NCBI GenBank assembly: GCA_964489055.1
Contig: CAZAXF010000009.1
Coordinates: 8,121-72,120, forward strand
From: 66-474 sp964489055
GTDB lineage: Bacteria; Pseudomonadota; Gammaproteobacteria; Xanthomonadales; Rhodanobacteraceae
Direction: 5' to 3'
Length of the DNA stretch: 64,000 nucleotides
Part shown: positions 31,711 to 40,568 of the stretch, piece by piece
Layout of the letters: the number at the start of each line of letters is the position of its first letter
Numbering within the stretch: position 1 is the first letter of the stretch
Translations under genes and position numbers: made by a program
Notes under the pieces: model-generated
Seen by the model: only the letters and a program-made list of their open reading frames with translations
Database searches by the model: none
What the model was told of the DNA's origin: nothing

Positions 31711-34005
31711 TCATTGGCCCGGATGGTACGTCCGCACCGCATGCGCCTTGATCTGGTCCGGCCAGAAGTACACCGTGCGAAGGTCGCCGGTGACATAGCG
31801 GTGTGCCTGGTCGGTGAAATGGGGGGATTCCGGATTGCCGCTCTGGCCGCCGACGTGGATCGCGCGGGCACGTACCTTCGGTCCGAAATCGACGACGGCG
31901 ACGAAGCTGTTGCCGCTCGCGCCGTAGTATTTTTTCGTTCCCGGCCAGCGGTGGGCGTTGGAGGCGGCCAGCGAGCCCCAGCGCGAGGCGGTGAAGGGCA
32001 CGGGGAGGCTGGGTTTGCTGTCGTCAAAATGCGGATGAATGGAGTCATCCAGCCGCTGGTAGCGGTTGACCTGGCCCCAGGGCACGCCCCAGTAGCCGAA
32101 GTCGTGCGTGAGCATGTCGACGGTCGCGACCAGCGCATCGAGCCGCATCTTCGGCGTCGCCTTGTCGGCGATGTAGTTGATCTCGCGCAGGTCGGTGGTG
32201 TGCGCGTCCAGGCCCGCGGCAATCGCCCTGGGCTCGACCTCGTTCCACAGCCGGTCGCCCCAGGCCACCGCCAGCGTGGTCGGGATCGAGGTGATGCCCC
32301 AGCGATAGTCCCAGTGCCGCAGCACGCCGATCGGGCCGGCCAGCTTGGCCCTGAGCGGATCGCCCGCGGGCAGTCCGTCGTAGTCCTTCACCAGGATCGG
32401 TATCAGGCGCGCGAACGCGGGCAGGTAGGAATCGAAATCATCGGCGATCAGCCTGGACGTGGTGAAGTCCTTCGCGCCGGTCAGCATCATCGTTGCGTGG
32501 ATGCCGCGCGCGTTCTCGCCGAACGAATCCATGTACTGCGGAAAGTCCGCACGCTTCGGGCTGTCCTGTCCGGCCGCCGAGTACGGCCAGTTGTTGGTGT
32601 TCATCACCCAGCCGGTGCCGGGATTGATCGCGTTGGGCATGTCCTTGATCGGCGTCATGCCCTGCCACGCGGTGGCCGGGTTGCTGCCGTCCACGGGTTT
32701 GAGGTAATCGAACTGGTTGTCGCGCTTGGGAATGAACTGCGGCGCAAGGAAGGCGATCTCGCCCTTGTCGTCGGCGAAGATCGTGTTGTTGGACGAGTTG
32801 GCCTTGAGCTCGGCGATCTTCATGTAGCCGGCAAGGTCGCTCGCCTTGGTGCGCAGCCAGCTTTGCTTCAACGCCGGGACCGGGCGGTTCATCAGCGCCT
32901 CGGCGATCCACTTGTCGCCTTGCTTCGCGACGATCGGGCCGTGTTGGGTGAAGTACGCGGTGAAGTTGCGCGTCTCCATGGAGCCGTCATCGGCGCGCCA
33001 GTGGATCGTGATCTTGCGCGCTTTCACCGGCAGCCACTGGCTGCCGAACCGGTAGACGTACTTGCCGTTCTGCTTCTTCACGGTCTCGGCGAACTGGTCG
33101 ACCGCATCCACGCCGGTGGAGGTGTGCATCCAGCCGATGTGCCGGTTGAATCCCTGGTAGATGAAGAACTGGCCCCAGGTCGAGGCGCCGTAGGCGTCGA
33201 GGCCCTCGTCGCTCGACATCTGCGATTCGGTGCGAAAGTTGAAGGTGACGTGCGGATTGATCAGCAGCAGCGCGTGGCCGTCGGCGCTGAGCTTGGGCGC
33301 GATCGCGATGCCGTTGGAGCCGATGGAAGGTTTCCAGGTAGGTGGCGCGTGGCGCGCCAGCGCCATTGTGGTATCGGAGTCGGCGCCGTAGAACTTCGCG
33401 AGCCTTGAAAGATCCACGCGCGTGATATCGCCGCCGATGCTGCCTTCGGTAAAACTGAGCGCCATCCACGGTTCATAGTGCTTGATGACCGGGTGCAGGT
33501 CGGGGTGCGTTGCCAGGTACCAGTTGAGGCCGTCCGCCCATGCGTTCATGAGCTTTTTCAGCCAGTCGGGGCTCTTCGCGTAGTCTTTTTTCAGCACCAC
33601 CGGGTCGATCCAGAGCTGCTCGCGAAGATCCGACCAGATCGCCTTTTTTCCTTCGGCGCGCGCGGTCCAGCCCAGCGCCGCCAGCAGGTTGCTCTGCACG
33701 CGATGGAAATCGTCCTCGCATTGCGCGTACATCATCCCGAACACGGCATCGGCATCGGTCTTGCCGTGGATGTGCGGAATGCCCCAGTCGTCGCGGGTGA
33801 TGGTGACGGCCTGCGCCTCGCGTTGCAGGCGCGCGTGTTCGGACGATGCGTTCGTCGTGCGCGCAGGTTGTACGTGCGCCGCTCGCGCCAGCGCGGGGTC
33901 CGCCGCGCCGCTCGTCTGCGCCGCCGCCGTGAGCGCCGGTACCAGCAGCAGTGCCGCGAGCAGGTACGCCGGCGCGTACAAGATCCTCGAGGTGCGTGCA
34001 ATCAT
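31711..34005 (-). CDS. Penicillin acylase-family Ntn hydrolase (AHL/aculeacin acylase-like)
   Basis: A 764-residue precursor. The signal peptide is about residues 1-29, followed by the alpha chain with ITRDDWGIPHIHGKTDADAV and YAQCEDDFHRVQSN. Self-cleavage is expected between Gly229 and Ser230 in SIGSNGIAIAP, making Ser230 the N-terminal nucleophile of the beta chain. LLINPHVTFN supplies the oxyanion region, and NTIFADDKGEIAFL follows. Family enzymes hydrolyse amide bonds of beta-lactams, acyl-homoserine lactones or cyclic lipopeptides in the periplasm. An AHL substrate would be of interest given the LuxR regulator at 58.7 kb, but that is speculation. The start is after gggaaggtcg. Confidence 0.88.
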   Translation of the reverse strand: MIARTSRILYAPAYLLAALLLVPALTAAAQTSGAADPALARAAHVQPARTTNASSEHARLQREAQAVTITRDDWGIPHIHGKTDADAVFGMMYAQCEDDFHRVQSNLLAALGWTARAEGKKAIWSDLREQLWIDPVVLKKDYAKSPDWLKKLMNAWADGLNWYLATHPDLHPVIKHYEPWMALSFTEGSIGGDITRVDLSRLAKFYGADSDTTMALARHAPPTWKPSIGSNGIAIAPKLSADGHALLLINPHVTFNFRTESQMSSDEGLDAYGASTWGQFFIYQGFNRHIGWMHTSTGVDAVDQFAETVKKQNGKYVYRFGSQWLPVKARKITIHWRADDGSMETRNFTAYFTQHGPIVAKQGDKWIAEALMNRPVPALKQSWLRTKASDLAGYMKIAELKANSSNNTIFADDKGEIAFLAPQFIPKRDNQFDYLKPVDGSNPATAWQGMTPIKDMPNAINPGTGWVMNTNNWPYSAAGQDSPKRADFPQYMDSFGENARGIHATMMLTGAKDFTTSRLIADDFDSYLPAFARLIPILVKDYDGLPAGDPLRAKLAGPIGVLRHWDYRWGITSIPTTLAVAWGDRLWNEVEPRAIAAGLDAHTTDLREINYIADKATPKMRLDALVATVDMLTHDFGYWGVPWGQVNRYQRLDDSIHPHFDDSKPSLPVPFTASRWGSLAASNAHRWPGTKKYYGASGNSFVAVVDFGPKVRARAIHVGGQSGNPESPHFTDQAHRYVTGDLRTVYFWPDQIKAHAVRTYHPGQ

Positions 34006-34113
34006 CGACCTTCCCCTCAATGCGTACAAGGCAACATTATCCCGCAGGCCGCGACGATGAACGCGGCCTGATGGTCACCACTGTCGGGACGTTCTGGAGC
34101 GCGGATTCCCGTA

Positions 34114-34608
34114 TTACGGATTCGTCGTGGTGGCCGGCGGGGGCACCGGTGGCGTCATGTCGGTCTTCCGCACCCAGGTCTGGGTGCGACCGAACAGGGA
34201 AAAGCCGACATAACCGCGCACGTTCAGTTTCCGGCCGTTGTCCTCCAGGGTCAGCTTGACCTTGTACGTCTTGCCGTTGCTCGGGTCGAGGATCTGGCCG
34301 CCGTCCCACTGGTCACCATCCTTCCTGACGCCCCACATGATGGTCATGCCCTCGACGGGCTGGTTGTGGCGATCGCCCTCGCACTTGTCACAGATCGGGT
34401 TCGGACCCTGGTCGGAGAACAGCACCTTGTCGACCACGCCCTTGAGCGTGCCGTCGGGCTCCTGGCTGATGGTAATGATGGACTTGGGCTTGCCGGTGGC
34501 ATCGTCCACCTGGGTCCAGGTACCGACCGGCGTGTCGTCGGCCGCGTACGCGTGTGCTGCCATCAGCAGCCCGAAGGCAACCAGGGCGGAAGCAAGAATG
34601 GTGCGCAT
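34114..34608 (-). CDS. DUF2147 exported protein
   Basis: A 164-residue protein with a signal peptide (MRTILASALVAFGLLMAAHA). The mature part has the DUF2147 pattern PVGTWTQVDDATGKPKSIITI, CDKCEGDRHNQPVEGM, GGQILDPSNGKTYKVKLTL and RGYVGFSLFGRTQTW. It is a lipocalin-like beta barrel in the periplasm; the ligand is unknown. The ribosome site tggaggtcacgcc is strong. It ends with a Pro/Thr tail. It is downstream of a divergent apbC. Confidence 0.88.
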   Translation of the reverse strand: MRTILASALVAFGLLMAAHAYAADDTPVGTWTQVDDATGKPKSIITISQEPDGTLKGVVDKVLFSDQGPNPICDKCEGDRHNQPVEGMTIMWGVRKDGDQWDGGQILDPSNGKTYKVKLTLEDNGRKLNVRGYVGFSLFGRTQTWVRKTDMTPPVPPPATTTNP

Positions 34609-34763
34609 GGCGTGACCTCCAGAGGGTGTGTCCATAGCCTGCGTGTTGGCGGGGCCAGCGTCAAGCACGAACCGAACCACAAGCTGAACCACCTCGGCGC
34701 TGACGCGGGTCAGGGCCGTTTGCCGGTGCTCTGGCATAATTCGGGGTTGTTTTACCCCGTTCG

Positions 34764-35864
34764 ATGATGCCCATGCCCGCCGTAGCCGAAAGCCACGTCC
34801 GCGAGTTTCTCGCCAGCATCCGCGACCCGCACGCGGGGGTGACGCTGAGCGAGTCCGGCGCGATCCGCGCGGTCGGCGTCGATGGCGACAGGGTGGCGGT
34901 AGAGATTGCACTTGGTTACCCGGCCGATGGCTGGCGACGCGACTTCGCGGCCAGGATCAAGCAGGCGCTGGAAGATGACCCCGCGATCGCGCAGGCGGCG
35001 GTTTCGGTCACCTCGCGCATCGCCACCCACAAGGTGCAGGGCAACCTGATGCCGCTGCCGGGGGTCAAGAACATCATCGCGGTGGCCTCGGGCAAGGGCG
35101 GCGTGGGCAAATCCACGGTCGCGGTGAACCTGGCGCTGGCGCTGGCCGCCGAGGGCGCCAACGCCGGCGTGCTGGACGCCGACATCTACGGCCCCAGCCA
35201 ACCGCTGATGCTGGGCATCGAGGGCCGTCCGGAGTCGCCCGACGGCAAGACCATCATCCCCATGACCAACCACGGCCTGCAGGTGATGTCGATCGGGTTC
35301 CTGGTCGCCGAGGACACGGCGATGGTCTGGCGCGGCCCGATGGTCACCCAGGCGCTGACGCAGTTGCTGAACTCCACGCGCTGGCGCGACATAGATTACC
35401 TCGTCGTGGACATGCCGCCCGGCACCGGCGACATCCAGTTGACGCTGACCCAGCGCGTGCCGGTGGCCGGCGCGGTGATCGTCACCACGCCGCAGGACAT
35501 CGCGCTGCTCGATGCCCGCAAGGGCCTGAAGGCGTTCGAGAAGGTGCAGGTGCCGGTGCTGGGCATCATCGAGAACATGGCCACGCACGTGTGTTCGAAC
35601 TGCGGCCACGAGGAGCACGTGTTCGGCGAGGGCGGTGGCGCAAGGATGGCCGAACAATACGGCATTCCGCTGCTGGGCTCGCTGCCGCTGGACATCCGCA
35701 TCCGCGAGCAGGCCGACGGCGGCAACCCCACCGTGGCCGCCGACCCCGATTCCGACCTCGCGCTGCGCTACCGCGAAATCGCCCGCAACACCGCCGCGCG
35801 ATTGTCGCTCCAGGCCGAGCGCGACATGACCGGCGTGCCCAACATCCGCGTAGTCGACGATTGA
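34764..35864 (+). CDS. apbC: Iron-sulfur cluster carrier ApbC/Mrp
   Basis: A 366-residue cytoplasmic P-loop ATPase that binds and delivers [4Fe-4S] clusters. An N-terminal MIP18/DUF59-like domain (residues about 8-85) is followed by the deviant Walker A ASGKGGVGKSTVAVNLALAL, the Walker B/switch YLVVDMPPGTGDIQL, and the cluster cysteines THVCSNCGHEEHVFG. The start MMPMPAVAE at 34764 may actually be the second Met. It precedes dcd in the same direction with a palindromic repeat in between, as in many xanthomonads. Confidence 0.95.
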   Translation: MMPMPAVAESHVREFLASIRDPHAGVTLSESGAIRAVGVDGDRVAVEIALGYPADGWRRDFAARIKQALEDDPAIAQAAVSVTSRIATHKVQGNLMPLPGVKNIIAVASGKGGVGKSTVAVNLALALAAEGANAGVLDADIYGPSQPLMLGIEGRPESPDGKTIIPMTNHGLQVMSIGFLVAEDTAMVWRGPMVTQALTQLLNSTRWRDIDYLVVDMPPGTGDIQLTLTQRVPVAGAVIVTTPQDIALLDARKGLKAFEKVQVPVLGIIENMATHVCSNCGHEEHVFGEGGGARMAEQYGIPLLGSLPLDIRIREQADGGNPTVAADPDSDLALRYREIARNTAARLSLQAERDMTGVPNIRVVDD

Positions 35865-35880
35865 GGCAACCGTTCGCAAA

Positions 35881-35920
35881 CCCATCCCCACCCCGGCCCT
35901 CCCCTTGAAGGGGAGGGGGC
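35881..35920. repeat. GC-rich palindromic repeat between apbC and dcd
   Basis: cccatccccaccccggccctccccttgaaggggaggggg: the same element as at 27882-27922, inverted. It is followed by a short run of gtccccagtccccgg direct repeats up to the dcd start, where no strong ribosome site is seen. Confidence 0.7.
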
Positions 35921-36012
35921 GCAAGCCGCCGCTGTTACGCTTCCCGGATTCACGCATCCATCTCTTGGTCCCCAGTCCCCGGTCCCCAGTCCCGCGAGCG
36001 CAGCGAGCAACC

Positions 36013-36576
36013 ATGACCATCAAAAGTGACAACTGGATCCGCCGCATGGCCGCCCAAGGCATGATCGAGCCGTTCGAGTCCGGCCAGGTCAAGTACAACG
36101 GTGACGACCGCATCGTGTCCTACGGTACCTCCAGCTACGGCTACGACGTGCGCTGCGCGGACGAGTTCAAGATCTTCACCAACATCAATTCGACCATCGT
36201 CGACCCCAAGGCCTTCGACTCGCGCAACTTCATCGACTTCCAGGGCAAGTGCTGCATCATCCCGCCCAATTCGTTCGCGCTGGCGCGCACCATCGAGTAT
36301 TTCCGCATTCCACGCAACGTGCTCACCATCTGCCTCGGCAAGAGCACGTACGCGCGCTGCGGCATCATCGTCAACGTGACGCCGCTGGAGCCGGAATGGG
36401 AGGGCCATGTGACGCTGGAGTTTTCCAACACCACGCCGCTGCCGGCCAAGGTCTATGCCAACGAGGGCGTGGCGCAGATGCTGTTCCTGGAGTCGGACGA
36501 GGTGTGTTCCACCAGCTACAAGGATCGCGGCGGGAAATACCAGGGCCAGCGCGGCGTGACACTCCCCAGGACGTGA
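36013..36576 (+). CDS. dcd: dCTP deaminase
   Basis: A 187-residue trimeric enzyme that converts dCTP to dUTP for dTTP synthesis. Family blocks are YGTSSYGYDVRCADEF, LGKSTYARCGIIVNVTPLEP with the catalytic Glu in WEGHVTLEFSNTTPLPAKV, and YKDRGGKYQGQRGVTLPRT at the C-terminus. The length is normal. The start MTIKSDNWIRRMA is fixed by homology; upstream sequence is repeat-derived. Confidence 0.95.
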   Translation: MTIKSDNWIRRMAAQGMIEPFESGQVKYNGDDRIVSYGTSSYGYDVRCADEFKIFTNINSTIVDPKAFDSRNFIDFQGKCCIIPPNSFALARTIEYFRIPRNVLTICLGKSTYARCGIIVNVTPLEPEWEGHVTLEFSNTTPLPAKVYANEGVAQMLFLESDEVCSTSYKDRGGKYQGQRGVTLPRT

Positions 36577-36666
36577 GCGTGCGGGCGTGTTCAGCCGTCT
36601 TGTGGCAGACTTGCGCGGTTGCGGCTGCGCGGCCGCGTTCGAAGATCCCCAACGGAGACTGATTCC

Positions 36667-37068
36667 ATGAACCTGCGTTCGATTGCCATTCGCCTGGGCG
36701 GCGCCGTCATGCTGACGGGGGTGCTGGCACTGGCGGCCTGCAATTCCAACGTCCGGCGCGGCGGCGAGACCAGTGTCGTGGTGCCGGCGAACTATGACAT
36801 GGTGATCGGTGCGTACAAGAGCAACCAGTTCCTGCTGGACGGGGCGGTGCTCAGCGGGCCGGACCTCGAGGCGCATTTCCGCTACCTCAAGGACGTGAAG
36901 AAGCTACCGAAAACCGTGTTGCTGGAGGACTCCGATTCGGCCAAGGTCAACAACGACGACCTTGAGGAATTCGCCAGCCTGCAGCTCAGCTTCGGCTTCA
37001 CCGGCTACGTGATGCACAAGGGCAAGCTGACCCTGATGAGCGCGGTCGAAGCCAAGAAAAAGGAGTAG
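36667..37068 (+). CDS. Small envelope lipoprotein
   Basis: A 133-residue protein with a lipoprotein signal peptide ending LALAAC (Cys25). The mature part has VVPANYDMVIGAYKSNQFLLDGAVLSG and an alternating beta/alpha pattern (FRYLKDVKKLPKTVLLEDSD) that recalls ExbD/TolR-like folds, but this is weak. The C-terminus is lysine-rich (EAKKKE). It follows dcd by 90 bp and may share its transcript. No family was firmly recognised. Confidence 0.7.
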   Translation: MNLRSIAIRLGGAVMLTGVLALAACNSNVRRGGETSVVVPANYDMVIGAYKSNQFLLDGAVLSGPDLEAHFRYLKDVKKLPKTVLLEDSDSAKVNNDDLEEFASLQLSFGFTGYVMHKGKLTLMSAVEAKKKE

Positions 37069-37231
37069 GAGGGCCGGAAGGCCCGATCGCGTTTACCCTC
37101 GTCGCACGCAGGGGGGCCGGGGCGCCCGATCGCGTTGACCCGTCGTCGCACGCAGGAGGACCGGAAGGCCCGATTGCGTTGACCCATCGCCGCGCTCAGG
37201 CGACGCAGTGTCGGGCCTTCCGGCCTTCCTA
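37067..37231. repeat. 43/44-bp tandem repeats with a closing inverted arm
   Basis: Three imperfect units start at 37067, 37110 and 37154, each reading about aggagggccggaaggcccga followed by tcgcgttgaccc-like sequence and tcgcacgc. The block ends with gtcgggccttccggccttcct (about 37210-37230), the inverse complement of the unit start, so any unit can pair with the last arm. It sits between the convergent lipoprotein and pcp genes, in a position where it may act as a terminator. Confidence 0.65.
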
Positions 37232-37891
37232 CCGTTCCGCGCCACCACTGACGCGTGCGTCGCGGCCGGTCGCCAGTGTCGTGCGCACGATGGTTTCCAG
37301 CCCGCGAATCATGTCCTCCAGCAGCATTCCCGGTTCGTCGTGACGCGCGGCTTGTTCGGGCAGCCACGGAACATGCACGAAACCGGCACGCGTGCCGCGA
37401 CGGCGTATCGCGTGCATCAGCCCATAGAACACCTGATTGCATACGTAGGTGCCCGCGGTCTGCGAGACGTGCGCGGAAATGTCCGCGCGGCGCAGCGCCT
37501 GCAGCGCGGCCTTGATCGGCAGCCGCGTGAAATAGGCCGCGGGGCCGTTGCGCACGACCGGTGCATCGATCGGCTGCCGCCCGGCGTTGTCGGGGATGCG
37601 CGCATCGACCACGTTGATCGCGACGCGCTCCAGGGAAATCCCCTCGCGCCCGCCGGCCACGCCCACGGCCACGGCAACGCGCGGCCGTGCCGAGCGCAGC
37701 GCCCGCCGCAGCGCCGGCAGCGCGGCGTCGAATTCACAGGGCAGTTCGCGTGTCGCGATGCGGTGTCCGTCGATCAGCAACCCGTCCAGCGCGCGCACCG
37801 CCTGCCATGACGGATTGACCGACTCGCCGGCAAACGGTGCGAAACCGGTCAAAAGGACAGCGGGCTCACGGGTGCGCGCGGCGGGGCTCAA
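37229..37891 (-). CDS. pcp: Pyroglutamyl-peptidase I
   Basis: About 220 residues. A cysteine peptidase that removes N-terminal pyroglutamate from peptides. The catalytic Glu lies in GISLERVAINVVDARIPDN, Cys in GTYVCNQVFYGLMH and His in GFVHVPWLPEQ; LLTGFAPFAGESVNPSW is the N-terminal block. I place the start at TTG 37891, which overlaps the DUF979 stop as TTGA and gives the family length. The ATG at 37957 would run 66 bp further into DUF979. It is the last gene of the pyroglutamate cluster. Confidence 0.88.
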   Translation of the reverse strand: MSPAARTREPAVLLTGFAPFAGESVNPSWQAVRALDGLLIDGHRIATRELPCEFDAALPALRRALRSARPRVAVAVGVAGGREGISLERVAINVVDARIPDNAGRQPIDAPVVRNGPAAYFTRLPIKAALQALRRADISAHVSQTAGTYVCNQVFYGLMHAIRRRGTRAGFVHVPWLPEQAARHDEPGMLLEDMIRGLETIVRTTLATGRDARVSGGAER

Positions 37892-38856
37892 AAGCGGAAT
37901 ACCAGGAAATACATCAGCAGCAAGTTTACGACCAGCAGCGCCGCGCCGGTTTTCCATTGCGCGCGGATCACGTCATTCTGGCCGGGCAGCTCCAGCAGAG
38001 CCACCGGAACGATGTTGAAGTTTGCCGCCATCGGCGTGAACAGGGTGCCGCAATAGCCGGTCACCATGCCCATGGCGCCCAGGATCGCGGGATCGGCGCC
38101 GTGCAGGTCGATCAAAAGCGGAATCCCGACGCCGGCCATCAGCACCGGAAATGCCGCAAAGGCGTTGCCCATGATCACGGTGAACAGCACCATGCCGAGC
38201 CCGAACGCGATCACGCAGGCCAGCGCGCTGTTGACCGGAATCACCATGCGCACCAGGTCGGCGACCGCGGTACCGACCCCGGTCGCGGCAAACACGCCGC
38301 CCAGCGCCGCCAGCGTCAGCGGCAGCAGCGCCGCCCAGCCGAGCGTGTCGAGCAGGCGCCGGCCTTCGGCGAGTCCGTCGGCGGGTTTCGCGCGAGTCAC
38401 CCGCAAGGCCGCGACAAGCGCGATGACGCAGGCCAGCGCCAACCCGGTCAGGGTCATGCGGTGGTGCGCGAACACAGCCACGCCGCCAATCACCAGGTAG
38501 CCGCCGAGCACCGCCACCAGCAGCGTGACCAGCGGAATCAGGACCGCCGGGCCGAACAGCTTGTGGCGCAGCCTGAGTGCGTCCGCCTCGCGCTCTGCTT
38601 CCCCGCGTTCGGTGAGCTGTCCGCGCTTCATGCGCGGTGACAGCACCGCCAGCGCGATCACGCCCAGGCCCGCGAGCTGCGCGGGCATGGGGTTGTGGGC
38701 CGCGGTCGCGGCCAGCACGTATTTGCCGCCCGCGATCAGCGCCGCCAGCACCAGCCAGAATGCCGCGTGCGACCAGCGGCGCTGGCGCAGGTTGAGCCAC
38801 GCAGCGCCGGCGAGGAACAACGCGATCAACCAGTAGGCCTGTTCGATCGTCAGCAT
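37888..38856 (-). CDS. DUF979 membrane protein, candidate pyroglutamate transporter subunit
   Basis: A 322-residue protein with about nine hydrophobic helices. The conserved end GMVTGYCGTLFTPMAANFNI, then VALLELPGQNDVIRAQW, is diagnostic of DUF979. It is nearly always found beside DUF969 and often beside pcp, as here. A joint role in moving 5-oxoproline or related compounds across the inner membrane is inferred from context only. The start MLTIEQAYWLIALFL is at 38856. A palindromic repeat lies between it and DUF969. Confidence 0.88.
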   Translation of the reverse strand: MLTIEQAYWLIALFLAGAAWLNLRQRRWSHAAFWLVLAALIAGGKYVLAATAAHNPMPAQLAGLGVIALAVLSPRMKRGQLTERGEAEREADALRLRHKLFGPAVLIPLVTLLVAVLGGYLVIGGVAVFAHHRMTLTGLALACVIALVAALRVTRAKPADGLAEGRRLLDTLGWAALLPLTLAALGGVFAATGVGTAVADLVRMVIPVNSALACVIAFGLGMVLFTVIMGNAFAAFPVLMAGVGIPLLIDLHGADPAILGAMGMVTGYCGTLFTPMAANFNIVPVALLELPGQNDVIRAQWKTGAALLVVNLLLMYFLVFRF

Positions 38857-38915
38857 CGCTTCAATCCGGGAGCGTGTCGGGCATGCCCGAATCGTTGCGA
38901 TGGACTGGTCGGTCG

Positions 38916-38960
38916 GCCCCCTCACCCCAGCCCTCTCCCCCGACAGGTCGGGGGAGAGGG
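38916..38960. repeat. GC-rich palindromic repeat within the pyroglutamate cluster
   Basis: ccccctcaccccagccctctc ... cgacaggtcg ... gggggagagg: a member of the CCCTCTCCC family, inside the 171-bp gap between the DUF969 and DUF979 genes. Elements in this position can alter mRNA stability within an operon. Confidence 0.7.
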
Positions 38961-39027
38961 AGCAGAGAAGGGCGTCGCCTGGAGGTGCGGTCGAGAGGTG
39001 AATTCCGATGCGGTTGGCCGTGCGGCT

Positions 39028-39756
39028 TCATGCGCAGCCACCTGTCTCGGAGTCGCTGTCGGGGGCGGCGGCCGTGGGCGCGCCAGTTCCGATACGGCGT
39101 GCGAACAACACGGTGCGGATGCCGTGGATGATGAACGCGGCGATCGCGGTCGGCAGCGCCCACAGCGCGATGTGCAGCGGTTCGAGCTCGATGCCGTGCT
39201 GGGAATAAAACCCCTGGATCAGAAGCACCGCGCCCAGCGCGATGAACACGTCCTCGCCGAAGAACAGCCCGATGTTGTCGGTGGCGGCGCTGAATGCGCG
39301 CACGTCGTTGCGCTCTTCGGGCGAAAGCGGCGATCCGCGTTTTTCCGCCGCGCCTTCGGCCATCGGCGCCAGCAGCGGGCGCACGGTTTGCGCCTGCCCG
39401 GCGACGCTGGTCAGGCCGAGCATCGACAGGATCTGGCGCAGGCCGAGGTAGGCAATCAGCAGGCGCGGGAAGGTGAGGGTGCGCAGCGAGCCGATCCAGT
39501 TGCGCGCGTGCTCGCGCAGGCCGGCGCGCTCGAGTACGCCGATCGCGGGCAGGGTCAGCACGAACAGCAGCAGGGCGCGTTCGGACACGAAGCTGTTGCC
39601 GATCAATGCCAGTATCTCGTCGATCGACTTGCCGGCCGCGAGTCCGCTGACGATGCCCGCCACCACCACCACCGGCACCGGGTTGAAACGCAGCGCGAAG
39701 CCGGCGATCACCACCAGCACGCCCAGCAGTGGCAGCCAATGCAGCAGTTCGCTCAT
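39028..39756 (-). CDS. DUF969 membrane protein, partner of DUF979
   Basis: A 242-residue protein with about six helices: LLHWLPLLGVLVVIAGFAL at the N-terminus, and the conserved QILSMLGLTSVAGQAQTVRP and AFSAATDNIGLFFGEDVFIA. The start ATG overlaps the pxpA stop (ATGA), so translation is coupled to the 5-oxoprolinase gene. With DUF979 it forms a two-component membrane system of unknown biochemistry; substrate import for PxpABC is the obvious proposal. Confidence 0.88.
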   Translation of the reverse strand: MSELLHWLPLLGVLVVIAGFALRFNPVPVVVVAGIVSGLAAGKSIDEILALIGNSFVSERALLLFVLTLPAIGVLERAGLREHARNWIGSLRTLTFPRLLIAYLGLRQILSMLGLTSVAGQAQTVRPLLAPMAEGAAEKRGSPLSPEERNDVRAFSAATDNIGLFFGEDVFIALGAVLLIQGFYSQHGIELEPLHIALWALPTAIAAFIIHGIRTVLFARRIGTGAPTAAAPDSDSETGGCA

Positions 39757-40520
39757 GCCGGTCGCGTCGGTGCGGCGATCCGCAGGCCCGCGTCCTGCAA
39801 TGCACGGTGCAGGCGTTCGGCAAAGGCCGCAGCGTTGGCGCGGTCGCCGTGGACGCACACGGTGTCGGCCTGCATGGCAACGCGCGAGCCGTCCGCGGTC
39901 GTGGCTTCGCCGCGCGTGGCGATCGAGACCGCCTGCGCCACGGCGGCGTCGATGTCCTCGATCACCGCGCCGGGTTCCGAGCGCGGCGTGAGCGATCCGT
40001 CGGCGCGGTAGCGGCGATCGCAGAAGCCCTCGCGTTGCACCGGAAGTCCCGCCGCGTGTCCGGCGTCGATGAGCGCGCCGCCGGCGAGGCCGACCAGGAT
40101 CAACGTCGGATCGAAATCGCGGACCGCGCGGGCGATCGCGTCGGCCAGCGTGCGGTCGCGCGCGGCCATGTTGTACAGCGCGCCGTGCGGCTTGACGTGG
40201 TGCAGGTGCGATCCGGCCGCATGCACGAAGGCGTGCAGCGCGCCGAGCTGGTACAGGGTTTGCGCGTAGGCGTCGTCCGGTGCGACTTTCATCTCCCGCC
40301 GTCCGAAGCCCTGCAAGTCCGGCAGCGACACGTGCGCACCGATCGCGACGCCGTGTTCGAGGCACAGCGCGACCGTGGCGCGCATGATCGCCGGGTCGCC
40401 GGCGTGGAACCCGCAGGCCACGTTGGCCGAACTGATCCACGGCATTACGCCGGCGTCGTCGCCCATGCGCCAGGCGCCGAACGATTCGCCGAGATCTGCG
40501 TTGAGGTCGATGGGGTTCAA
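39753..40520 (-). CDS. pxpA: 5-oxoprolinase subunit A (LamB/YcsF family)
   Basis: A 255-residue subunit of the ATP-dependent 5-oxoprolinase that turns 5-oxo-L-proline into L-glutamate. LNADLGESFGAWRMGDDAGV, NVACGFHAGDPAIMRATV, GAHVSLPDLQGFGRREM and VKPHGALYNMAARD are the family blocks. It is encoded between pxpC and DUF969 on one strand, and the 4-bp stop/start overlap with DUF969 supports a single operon. Confidence 0.95.
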   Translation of the reverse strand: MNPIDLNADLGESFGAWRMGDDAGVMPWISSANVACGFHAGDPAIMRATVALCLEHGVAIGAHVSLPDLQGFGRREMKVAPDDAYAQTLYQLGALHAFVHAAGSHLHHVKPHGALYNMAARDRTLADAIARAVRDFDPTLILVGLAGGALIDAGHAAGLPVQREGFCDRRYRADGSLTPRSEPGAVIEDIDAAVAQAVSIATRGEATTADGSRVAMQADTVCVHGDRANAAAFAERLHRALQDAGLRIAAPTRPA

Positions 40521-40568
40521 GGGCGGGGATTCTGATTCGGGATGCGGAGCTTGATCGGGTTTTTTTGG

